In this document: piece after piece, positions 38,801-51,300 of the stretch | How positions within the stretch are numbered: position 1 is the stretch's first letter | How the letters are laid out: each line of letters starts with the position of its first letter | Assembly (NCBI RefSeq): GCF_014898055.3 | Contig: NW_023605083.1 | Coordinates: forward strand, 94,823,483-94,887,482 | DNA: 64,000 nt | Source of the DNA: Talpa occidentalis | Taxonomy: Eukaryota; Chordata; Mammalia; Eulipotyphla; Talpidae | Direction of reading: 5' to 3' | Made by a program: the position numbers and the translations under genes | Notes under the pieces: model-generated | Database searches by the model: none | What the model saw: the letters and a program-made list of their open reading frames with translations, nothing else | Told to the model about the DNA's origin: nothing

Positions 38801-41264
38801 ATTCTTTTCACTATGGCTTATTATATATAGATATAGCTATTTATCTCTATATAGTGTGTCTATGTATATATGGATGTATATATATTTGCTTTTAAAACTT
38901 TATGAAAATGGGGCCTCCCCTGGTGGCGCAGGCGGTTGAGCGCAGCACTGTGAGGCTGTCCACAGCCTCTGCAGCATCAGTTCGATCCCAGCCAGCCAGC
39001 AACAATCCCACATGGCGCAGCAGACCTCTCCAGTCTCTCCCGCTGCTCCCCTCAGCAGTGTATTTCGTCAGTCTGCCTGTTCTGTTCCTTGCTGTCTCTG
39101 GTGTGTCCTCTTACCCTCTCGCGCCTCTGGCCTGTACCCCAGTTCTTTTATAAATAAATAAAAATCTTGAAAAAACAACTTTATGAAAATGAAACATTTG
39201 GACATTCTATATTTTATGTCTGTTTCTTTTACTTAGCATTATATCTGATTCCATCCATGCTGCTAGAGTAGCAGTAGTTCATTCGTTTTCACTACTTTAG
39301 AATATTCCATTACCTGAATATACCACAACTTATCTGTCCATTCTGTGGTTGATGAGTTATTTCAGATGATTTTAAGTATCAATAATGTTGCTATAATTTC
39401 TGATGGTTTTGCTGCTATCAACAATGTTGCTTTGAGTACTTTCATACATGAATCATGGTGTGCCCAGGGAAGCATTTCTCTAAAGTATATGTTAACAGTG
39501 GAATTTCTGGGTCAAGATATTACATAAAATATTAACTCTCTCCAAACTAGAGCAGCCATGTGTAGAAATTCCTATAGCCCCACATTCTCAACACCTCTTG
39601 GTATTGGCAAATTCTTTACTGCTGGCCATCCTGATGGGGGTTTAGTGATATCTCATTGGGGTAAATTGTTTTGCACTGCTCTTAGTTATAAATAAAGTGA
39701 CTCAATAATTTTTTATAATTTTGGTGATACATTATGTTTCTTCTTCTGTGCTTTCCCCATTTTTTTGTTGAACTTTATTTTTCCTGCTTAATACTTGGCA
39801 GTTACATATTCTATATATAATTCTTTTTAAGTTGTATATGTTACACATATAGTCTTCCATTTTGTGACCTGTATTTTCACATTTATGGTCTATTTTGATG
39901 AACTGTTCTTCATTTTAATGTGACCAAAATATAATTTCATCTTTCCTTCTTTTGTCTTGCTGAAATTCTCCCTTGTCCTTAGATACTAATGATAGTTTCT
40001 TATATCCTCTCCCCAAATTTTTAGTTTTATCTTTCACATTCAGTAGTCCCTTATCTGCTGTTTCATTAATATAACCCAACCCTAATTACTATAGCTTTGT
40101 AATAAATCTTGATCTCTGACAGGGAAAGTCCCCTCCTTATTCATTTTCATTCAGAATGTCTTAACAATTCTTTGTCCTTACTAATCACTTTGTACAAGAA
40201 AGAATTCTGTTGAGATGTTGATTATATTTGCAGTAACTATAGATCAATTTGAGGAGAATTGTCATCTTATAGTATTGAGTATTCTTGTCCTAGCGTTATG
40301 TTCTCTCTGCATTTATCTACATCTTCTTTAATATCTTTCAATAAAATTTTGTAGTTACCTTTAAAATAATTTTCATATCTTTGTTAGGATTTATTCCTTT
40401 GTATATATTTGGTTCCTAATATAAATGATATGTTAAAATCATATTTTCTGTAGAAATGGAATTGATTTTTGTACATTGATTTTTTTTATCAAGCAACTCT
40501 GCTAAATTAACTCATTACTTCTAATAATTTATCTGAATACACTGAGGGGTTCATTACATGCATTAATCATCACGTACACATCTATAAAAGTTTTTTTTCT
40601 AGTTTTTTAAAAATGCATTTTATCACTTCTTATCTTCCCACACTGACTTGCAGTGCGGTGTTGAATAAAGTGATGATGACAAGTACCCTTGTCTCGTTCC
40701 TGATCTTAAAGGGAACACTTTCAATGTTTCACAACTAAGTATAATATTTTCTGTGAGTTTCTTGTGTGCTCTCTTTATCTGATTAAAGAATTGGCCTTCT
40801 GTTGCTTAATTTAGTAAGAGGATTTAGCATAAATGGATATAAAATTTTATCAATTGTTTTTTTAAACTCCATTAAGATAATTCTGTTTTCTTCCTCAATA
40901 TTAAAGTGGTGAATATATTATTTTATTTCTGATATTAGAACAGCCTAGCATTACTGAGAGAAGTCCAAACCAAAGTGTTATCCTTTTCAATGTATGCATT
41001 TGTTGATTTTTTTTGCCTTTTTTTTTTAATACTGGTGCATCTATGCTTCTGATTGAGATTGGCTTTCAATTTTTGTTATACTGCCTTTGTCTGATTTTTG
41101 CTCTGTGGTTTCACTAGCTCCATAAAATGAGTTAGGAAGTAATCCAATTTCTTGTTTATTCCCTGGAAGACTTGATGTAAGATTGAAATTTTCTGATCCT
41201 TAAAGGTTTGATTTAAATCTCCTATTGAACCATCAGGGCTTAGTGTTTTCTTTGTGGGAAGATT

Positions 41265-41307
<43 letters not shown>

Positions 41308-42200
41308 GTGGCCCTCGCCGGCGGCTGTGGAACGAACCAGCGCTGCAGAGGCTGCGGGCAGCCTCACAGCCCAGTGCTCAAATGCTGCACCTTTGTGGAA
41401 GATTTTTACCTATAATTTCTCTAATGGTTGTAGGGATATTAAAGTTTTCTATTCCTTTGTAAGTCATACCTGTCTAGGAATATATCCATTTCATGTAAAC
41501 CTTCAAATTATTGTCATACAACTTATAATATGCCCTTAATTTTTAATTTTTCCAAAATCTATGGTTATGTCTCTCTTCTCATTCTTGTTCATTTTTTTTT
41601 AATGCTTTCTGACTTCTTTAATTGATTAATCTTGTCAGAGGTTTTTTGTTTGTTTGTTTTTTTTTCCCCCAAAGATTTATTTATTTATTTATACAAGCAC
41701 TGGGTACAGTCAGAAGCGCAGTAGGGCGAGAGAATTCACCAGAGTCAGAGCGGAGAGCAGAGCAGGCAGACTGATGAAGTACACTGCTGAGGGGAGCAGC
41801 GGGCAGCAGGAGAGTTCTGCGTCCCATGTGGGACCCTCACCTGGTGGCCAGGGATCGAACCAGCGGGCAGAGTCTGTGGGCAGCTTCTCAACCCTGCGCT
41901 CAACCCCTGTGCCACCATGGAGGCCCTTGTCAGAGATTTGTAAAGAACAATCTTATGAACTCAGTTGATCCTGTATTATAATTTTATTTCTATTTGAATA
42001 ATTTATTCTTTCATGTTTATTTTTTCCTTCTACTTTCTTTGGCTAACTTAAGATGGATGCTTTGGTTATTCATTTTCAGTCCTCTGTCCTTGTGAATATA
42101 ACATTGAAAGTTATAAATGACCCTTTAAGTACAACTTTTCCTATACTCAAAGCCTCCATTGACAATATTTTCATTATGGTTAGTTCTAACTATGTTTAAT

Positions 42201-42242
<42 letters not shown>

Positions 42243-45200
42243 AAATATTTATACAGGGCCTACCTGGTGATGCAAGGGTTAAAGTCAATGCTATTGAGCT
42301 ATTGGCAGCCACTGTGGCATGAGTTCAGTCCCCAGCCAGGGAGCTACCCACATGGTACAGCAGATCTCCCCTGTCTCCTCTGCTGCTCCCCTCAGCTTCA
42401 GTAGATTTGTCTGTTCTGCTCTCCACTCTGTCTCTGCTTAATACTGTTAACCTGCCGCACCTCTGGCCTACACCCCACTTCTTGTATGCATAAATAAAAA
42501 TAAATTAGAAAAATAAAATATTCACACATAGGATTCTTCTAGTTATATTTCTGTTTTTAATTTCTTTTTTTAAAAGATTTATTTATTTATGCATATAAAA
42601 ACTGGGGTACAGGCCAGAGTTGTGGGGGATGAGAGGATTCACCAGAGACAGAGTGGGAAACAGAACAGGCTGATTGACCCAAGTACACTGCTGAGGGGAG
42701 CAGTGGACGAGTCAGGAGAGGTCTGCTGTGCCATGTAGATATCTCCCTGGCTGGCCAGGAATCAAACTTGCACTGCGGAGACTGCACACAGCTTCACAGT
42801 GCTGCACTCAACCCGTTGTGCCACCGGAGAGAGGCCCACTTTTTTCATATATTTTAAGGTTATGTTATATGAGTTTCTTCCTGTGGCTTACAGGATACCT
42901 CACATTTTTTATTTTCCTTCTGTCTTGCTGGCTATGCCTCCTTGTTCTCCTTGACTGGGTTCATCTCCTCATCTAGACCTCAAAATATTAGAATTCCTGA
43001 AACCCTAGTCGTGGGCTTTCTCCTCCATCTAAATGTATATTCTGAGTGGTAAGTAGCCCACCATTTCAAACATATCTGTGTGCTGATCACTACCAAATTT
43101 ATATTTTCTGCCCCATCTCTCAGGACCTCTAGACTTACACTAAATTCCCTCACATATACCTCCCTTCATGTTCAGTGTCTGTGTGGAATCTCAAACCTAA
43201 ACATTTTAAAAGTTTTATAACTTTTCCTCTCCCTCTACTGCCCCCACCCTGACAAAGATTAGTCTTTGCTAATTTCTCCCCATCTTTTTAAGTGGCACCA
43301 TCACTTACCTCTTATTAGGAGTCATTATTGACTTCTCATTCCCTCACATCTCTCTTCAGTGGGTCCTATTGACCCCCTATAGGACCTTCTTCAGTGGGTC
43401 CTATTGACTCCATATGCAAAGTTATCTTCAATCTAACCCCTCTTCATGTGAACCATCCAGGTTAAAGCCAACATCTTCTGTCACCTGGACAATCACTGTA
43501 GTTCCTAATGTCCTCCTGGCTCCTGTTCTTATCTCCCCTTCACCAATGCCACTATCACCAACATCATCACCACCACCTCCAGCTAAAACCTATTCTAGAT
43601 ACAGGTCTTGTTGAGAATATGTCAAACATGCCACTCGCTGACTTACAATTTTCATGCTTAGAATAAATTTGTACTTCTTACCATGGCCTATAAGAACCTA
43701 TAGTGTCTGGCCCCTCATTAATTCTCTGACCTCTTCTCTCTGCATACTACCTCCTATCCCCCTTATGCTTCTGCCCTTACTTTCTCCCTTTTCCTCAAAC
43801 ATATCAAACTTAATCCAGTCTTATTTCCTTTACTCATGCGGCTCTTTTTACTTGGAAAGCGCTTTTCCCATATCTTTCTATTACTCCATCCACATCATTC
43901 TAGTTATCACCTCCAACAATAGAAAGGCCTTCACTGACCACTCCATAGAAAATAGTCCTATCCTAACTTTCTATTCCCTTATCTCATAATGCTGATCACT
44001 ATGTGAAACTATGCAATTTATTTTATTGATTTTTTTTCCCTTTTTATTTTTCCCACTAGAATATAAGCTTCATAAAGGCTTATTTTTCATTCTATCCTCA
44101 GAACCTGGAAACATACAAGGGCTCATTTATTAGCTATATCATAGGCTGTGTATGTTTTCTAACATTCCTGTTTTTTACTAGATGTTAGTGCTACTTTCAA
44201 TTTTATCTGTTACTTGATATGATGTGATAGGTTTTAACAGATGGTTAATAAATATTTTTAAATACTGATTCTCACTTACCCTCACAATAAGCAGCAATAA
44301 TTTTTCTAATCTTATAGCTGAAGAAATTGAAACAGAGATATGAAATGACTTGGCCATTGTTACACACATAAAACATGACAATATTAGGATGAAATGTGTA
44401 TGAGTTTAGAGGACAGTGTTGTTTCTTATTTTCAGTATTTTTAACTTTCACTTTGAAATAATTTCTGATACACAAAACAAAAATGAGTTGCAAATGTACT
44501 ACAAAAAGTTCAACTTTACCTTCCCTCAACTTTCCTGAATAATAATATCTTACATAACTATCATAATTATCAAAACACTAGTACAATTATCAAGATGTTA
44601 ATAATGATATAGGACTAGTAACTAATCTCCAGACCTTTTGCAAGTTTACCTGTTATCTCACTAGTGTGTCATGTCTCCTGAGTCTCCTCATCTTAGAGGT
44701 ATCAGTATGTCCTTCAAGATTTTGACATTCCTGAAGAGGACCATATCCTTAACATCAGGATATAGTCTATATAGACTGCAGAGTACATGAAAATTTACCA
44801 CAATGCAAGTATCCTCTGCTTCCTAAAAGTTTGCCCTATAACACTTCATTTTTATAAATGACCTACATTAGTACCTGTTTTCATTAACTGAAAGAAATCC
44901 AAAGAGGATTTTCACTTTTACCACAAAAGGCAAAAAGCATAAATAGTGTACAGCATTTGTTTTGCAGCAGCCATTCTAGAGACAGCATATATTCTCATGG
45001 CACTGCCAAACCCTTTCCCTGGAACTACTTTCTATATAGGCTGTGTTTTTTCTAGCATTCTTGTTTGCACTAGATGTTAGTGCTACTTTTGGTTTTATCT
45101 GTTACTTGATATCATATGATAGGTTATTTCTTGGGTCTGAGAATACATGAATATTTTTTGCATGTAAATTAATGGTAATTGCTTCCTGAGTTTATGCCCT

Positions 45201-48200
45201 TTAGGAAGATTTCATAGGAGTGCTCTACTTCTAGATAGTGGGGAAAACTCGTAGCAGCTTTTATTGTTGGGTAATTAAATAAATGTTCTTCTTGAGGAGT
45301 AGAAAGAGAGTGGTTCCTCACATTGTGTTTGTTTTGCTTAGCTTGGCTGACCTTGAAGTGTGTATAAAAAATAGTGAGAGCGGTTTGCTCAAGAAAGTTG
45401 AAAAAGGAGATTTCAAAGGATTGGTTGAGATCATGGGACACCTTATGGCTCTTAAAGAGCGACAGAGCAGCACTGATGAGATGTTTGAGCCTTTAAAGCA
45501 AACTATTGAATTGCTGAAGACCTATGAACAAGAATTACCAGAAACAGTGTTTAAGCAGCTGGAGGTCAGTACAAAGTTTGTGTTTTCTTTATAAAAGAAA
45601 TAGAATGTTTTCAGATTTCAGAGTGGAGTTAAGTGGATTGAAGTAATTGAAAAACAGAATGTGGTGATGGCCCAGGCCCATGTTTTAGTACTGTATGTGT
45701 TGTATTTAATAATATCCACCACATTCTGGAAACTCAATAAATACAAGACAAGATAATACTGGAGATAATATGGGAGAACTGATATGGATTAAATGTTTAG
45801 ATTTTTTTCAAGCAAAATTAAAAGGAGTCTACTTTTTTGAGAGAAAATAATCAGGACTGAAGAATATCAAAATGGTCTATGAGGAAATGTGTGATATAAA
45901 AGAAATAACCAGGCACTCTTGGAAAATAAAGAGTAATGTTACCAACCTAGAGACTGAGGATAATAAAGGGTTGTGTTGAGTCAGTATGTGATAGTTGGGA
46001 GAAGGGGTGAGCAGGGAGATAAGTCAAGGAAAGCGTGTTGTAGAGAATTGGCAAAGGATACCACCACTCATAGCATGACAGTGTATGGAGATGAAGACAC
46101 CTGGGTATGTCCAGGTGACTGTGGGGAAGGGGAGCACAATATGCGTCTCATCACTTGGAGGTCTTCTTTGCAGGAGCTGCCTGAAAAATGGAACAACATA
46201 AAAAAGATGGCCATAACCGTGAGGCAGCAGGTGGCCCCACTGCAGGCAAATGAAGTTACCATCCTCCGCCAGAGGTGCACAGCCTTTGATACTGAACAGC
46301 AACAGTTCTGGGAGCGATTCCACAAAGAGGCTCCCTTCAGGTATGGACCCAGTCACCACTTCTGCTTCCTTTCCTTTAAACATGGCAATCTTTGAGTTAC
46401 TGATGATGATCTATCCATTGAGTTTGTCTATTCTTTCAGCAGATGGAGACAAGACAATACTCTTCCCTACTAATGGTTAGAATGTGGTACTAGTGTGGGC
46501 TGTCTTATCAGGATGAGATGATGAGTATTGGTAACCAAATATTATACAAACACCCTGCCTTAGAAACAAGTCTAGAAGTTTCTATGTCTCCAGGTCTATA
46601 AAGGGATTATAGGTGATAAAATTACTAAGCATTTATTAAACTACTAGTATTCAAAATTCTCCCAGAATCTTTTTGGCTTAAAAAAAAATATTGATGGGCC
46701 CTCCCTGTTGGCGCAGGCAGTTGAGCGCCATACTGTGAAGCTGTCCGCAGCCTCTGCAGCGCAGGTTCAATCCCAACTGGCCAGTGAGAATCCCACATGG
46801 CATGGCAGATCTCTCCTCTTTTGGACCCTGCTTCCCTCAGCACTGTATTTCCGTCAGTCTGCCTGTTCTGTTCCTCACACTGTCTCTGGTGAATCTCCCA
46901 CCTTCCTGCGCATCTGCCCTGTACCCCGGTTCTTGTATAAATAAATAAATCTTTAAAAAAATTGTTGATGGAATTTAAAATAAGTTTGGAAGGTGTTTTA
47001 GCAACATAAAGAAGGCATTTGAGTGGGGGCTTTACTGCAAAGGTGCTTTCTTTGCTTAGTAATGCTCTGATACCTCCCTACTTATTATTAAGGGTCTTTA
47101 TGGAAACAAAGCAACTATAGACTGAAGAATACCATTCATGTGTGCCCACATGTGTGGGTTCCTTTATCACGGGCTACCTCCCTTGATGGGGAATTCTACC
47201 AGCACTCTCATCCTGGTTCACTGCTCAGCATTGGAGACTCCAACCAGGAAAACAGTTGGTTCTGATTGGTCCTGTGTCTGCTGATGTGCTGCTGAAATGG
47301 GCACTCTCCCCTCATTCCAGTTCTAGGACTTGCTTTCTGTCTCCCTACCTGAGCTTCTCACTAGGTCACTTATATAGTTTTGGAGAGATAAATTTGGAGG
47401 TCTTCAACTGGAAAATGTCCTACATAAGGATTGAGGAAATCTTTCCCGTTTAAAAGTTATCCACAGAAATATTACATTGGAGATATTCATTAAAGCAATG
47501 AACAAAAAAAAAAAAAACTCACAGCTTCATTGAAAGGAAATATATTTAACATAATGATTAAGTACATGGACTTGGGATTCAGGCTGCCTAAAGCCTAATC
47601 TCAGGTCTACAATTTTTGTCTATGAAAGGGAAGCTACTCAATATCTCTGTGCTTCAATTTTCTCATCTCTAAAATAGGGCTGATAATAGTATCCATTGCA
47701 AAAGTTTGTTGATAGGATTTAAAAATAACATTTGTAAGTATTTAGTATCTGACACTAGAGTGACCAACCATTTTGGTTTTCCTGGAACTATTTTGGTTTG
47801 TCAGCATTACAAGTCCCAAATCCAGGAAAGTCCCTCTGTTTTGGGCAAACTGGGATTATTGGTCACTCAAGGTGACATACAATGCAGGTCTACCTATTAC
47901 TATTATTCATTTGTCAATCATTTATTACATAGCTGTTATTTCCCAAACATTGTACTTGGGGCTAGAGAGAACAAGATAAGAATGTTAAGGGCCTTCCTGG
48001 TGGTGCAAGGGGTTAAGTCTCAGCACTGTCAAGATATCAGCAGCCACTTCAACACAAGTTCAATCCCCGGCCAGGTAGCTAACCCACATGGTGTAGCAGA
48101 CCTCTCCTGTCTCACCCACTGCTCCCCTTAGCAGTGTATTTCAGTAGATCCACTTATTCTTCCCCACTATGTCTCTGCTGAATCCTCTTACCCGCTCCAG

Positions 48201-48351
48201 CTGCACTTCTGGTCTATACCCCAGCTCCTGTATGCATAAATAAATAAAATATATCTTTTTAAAAAAAGATGAAAATGTTAAGAGGCAAGGAAGGACAGAA
48301 ATGTAAACTATGTATGTATATGTATATATAAATATCAATACACATAGTGTA

Positions 48352-48398
<47 letters not shown>

Positions 48399-51300
48399 TA
48401 TGACTCTAAAGCAGTGTGCCACCATTCTGGCTGCACTTGAGGATCACTTTGGGAGTATTTAAAACTTCTAATGTCTAGTCAGTCCCATAGCCCCGTTAAA
48501 TCAGACTCTCTGGGGTTGATACCTGAGCATTTGTATGTTATAAAACTCCCAGGTGATTCCAGTGTGCAGCTAAGTTTGACTGCTGCCCTGAGATGAGGTA
48601 ACTGGTTCCTTTTAAATAATCATTCCAGGGCATATAACTCCAAATGAGTCTTTATCTCTTTAGAATTATTGCCTATGGCTACACCCTTGCTTCAAAGAAA
48701 CATCTATTTCTTAAAACACTACTGAAATTCCTTTCCTACCAATTCTTTCAGAGTCTAAATACATTCTATTGACTTTTTCTTAGGCATGCAATTGGATGAT
48801 TGAAATTCAAGACTGATCATGCAGAGCCAAAGCTGGTAAAAGATGTGGGCTATCAAACTGGGTAATATGGCTTAATGTTAATAACAACCCAGCAATGGCA
48901 GCAGACATAAAGATAATGATACTAATATCTTTGCATCAGCTATCTCTTAAAATTTCAAAAATATTCCGTGAAATATATTCCCAAACAGACTACTGAGACT
49001 GCATGAAAGTAAACAATAATACTCATTGGCTGATGTGTTTTTGTATGTCTATTTATTGGAAATCTGATAACCCTTCTTCATAGTTACACCACTTGTGTGC
49101 ATTGATCAGCTGTTGTTGTTTTTTAATTTCATAGCTGCTTTGCTCTTTTCTTTCTTAGTACTTGTATCTGTAGGCTGTGAAGATATCGCTACTCTTAGCT
49201 GGGTTTTCTAAATTCACATCTGTTAATTTGACATGCAGATGAATCTCTACAAGGAATATGAAAAGAACTGCTCACAGCAGTGTAGAAAACCAAGCATTGC
49301 AGCAATTTTGATGTATTTCTCTCCTTGTCAAGAAAACTATCAAAACTGGAACTGGATTGTGGATTTATTGCTGAAGGAATTTTAGTGGGAGTGAACTCAT
49401 GTGTTTTGTTTTGTTTCTCAGTGTAGTGTGCGTTTAAAAAATTTAGGTGCTGTATGTGGCAAATGAGTTTAATTCTGGGTCCATCACTTTTAGATAATAT
49501 GCAGTTATAAAATGTTGACCCTGCTACAATACTCTGTGAATGTGAATTTCTGTTCCTGATTAGACTATAGGTTAAGCTCACATTGATCTTGTCTTTAAGG
49601 AAGGAAAAGAAAGTGAGCAGCATTTGTGTGCAGTCATTAAGCACTTAAGCTCTTGAAGTCTGACAGGTGCAGGGTAAAGTCAAGTTGCTTGGGTTAAGGT
49701 TCTTTCTTCATGTCCTGGTCAAGTTTTACATCCTCCTGCAGTTCTTAACTTTAAGCCATATCAGCACATTCCTAGCTGAGCTCTCACACTTCTCAGTAAT
49801 TGGCTAAATCATCATATTTAGACTCAAGGACTTTCCACAATTCTTAAAATTACAGATTAATTCTCCCCTTGAATAAAAGGAATGTTCTAAATTTCTAGTA
49901 GCATTATCTTGTTTGGTCTTTTTGACCTTGAAAATAGTCTTCCTCACCTTAAGTACAGTCTTTCTGACTTAAGGAATGATGCCACTATATACAACCTTAG
50001 CCACATCAAGATGAAGGTAATCCAGAGGTTTCTCGGCCAAAACAGTTAATCACTATGAGCTCAAGATGCGAGAAAATCATTAATGGTTTTGAACCATTGA
50101 CAACAAGATTCTATGAAAAGTTGAAAGAGCCTTCTGGAAGACACCCTATCGGGTGCTATCTACATGACAACTAGAGAAGGCAAGGGTTCCACAATATCCC
50201 AATGCAGCAGACATAAAAGCCATTCTTTCTTACACAGTATCTGTTGTAGCTTCAATTGCTGGAGAAGAGAGTTGTATTAGTCATTAAATCTCCCAGAGAC
50301 ATACCACTATCCTAAGATGTATCATTAGTTCAACATGACCCTGTTCTTAAGCTAATCTGACTCATTCATGATTCAGGCATCCATGGCATAGAAGAAGTTG
50401 TGGTCTCAGCAGCAGAATTAGAGATTCTATTTTTTCATTACTATTTCAATTTTAAAAATGAGATGTTCTAGGATTTTAAAATAAAATACATTCCGGGACT
50501 CAAGAACTTAGAGCCTTGGATACACTTTCAAAGATGAGTGATAATACCTGTGCATTGGGCATTAACTTTAATGCCCACTGAGAAGATAGTTTGCACCCTC
50601 TGTAGAAGATGACAATGGGAAAATAAGAATAAGACATTTGAGGAAAAAATGAAGTGAAGATATTCTAGGCAGAGGAAGCAGAGCGTGCAAAGTTGCAGAA
50701 GGATGGAAATGGGATAAACACCTGGAGAAAAGCATGGGTATATGGTTGGGGTGCTGGAAGTGGAGATGAGAATGAAGAGGTCCATGTGACCAGGTTTTGA
50801 CCATGATCAGCCACGGAGGTTAAACATGAGAACTACATAATGTCAATACCATTCTCTTGTGGCTGCAGAGAACACAGTGTTGTGAGACAGCCTCAAGACC
50901 AGGTTTTCCAGGGAACAGTGATTACGAGAGCTCAGGTGAAAAGCTGTAGGACTGAACTAAAGCAGTGGCCATGAGAATGGAGAGAGGAAAATGGATCTGA
51001 GACAGACTTGGGAGGGAGAATAAGAAAGATTGAATATGGGAAATAAGGGGAGAGGAGATTCTAGAATAATTTTCTGTTTTGATCAAGTAGATGAAGGTGG
51101 TCCTGTGTCACTGATGACTGAAATGGGAATCACAAAAATTGGAAAGACCTAAGGATCACAAGTTCCAGTGGCTATATTAACTTTTATGATACCTGTGTTG
51201 TATCAAGTGGAGGTTTGTCATTATTCATTACACAGACAGCCCTGGTACTGAGGTTAACATTGGTGGCTAGTTTCCTAAGAATCAATTTAATCAATCTTCC

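Larger units (their letters stand above)
39192..42255 (-). mobile_element. Old L1 remnant with nested SINEs
   Basis: A 3-kb antisense diverged ORF2 running 3' to 5'. Landmarks include TTCCATCCATGCTGCTAGA near 39250, TACCCTTGTCTCGTTCCTGA near 40684 and TCTTTGTGGGAAGATTTG near 41249. It is interrupted by S8 and S7, and S6 and S9 sit at its edges. Confidence 0.78.
44142..45128. repeat. 90-bp direct repeat, about 895 bp apart
   Basis: Copies at 44142-44231 and 45037-45123 share ACTAGATGTTAGTGCTACTT and TTTTATCTGTTACTTGATAT, with scattered differences. Confidence 0.8.
34474..45341 (+). other. Intron 11
   Basis: A 10.9-kb intron, the longest here. It carries six SINE copies, a decayed antisense L1 at about 39192-42255 into which several of them inserted, an old MER-type repeat at 36487-36870, an L2 tract at about 43080-44135 and a 90-bp direct repeat (44142 and 45037). 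34.5-36.4 kb and 37.8-38.8 kb show nothing recognisable. Confidence 0.7.
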
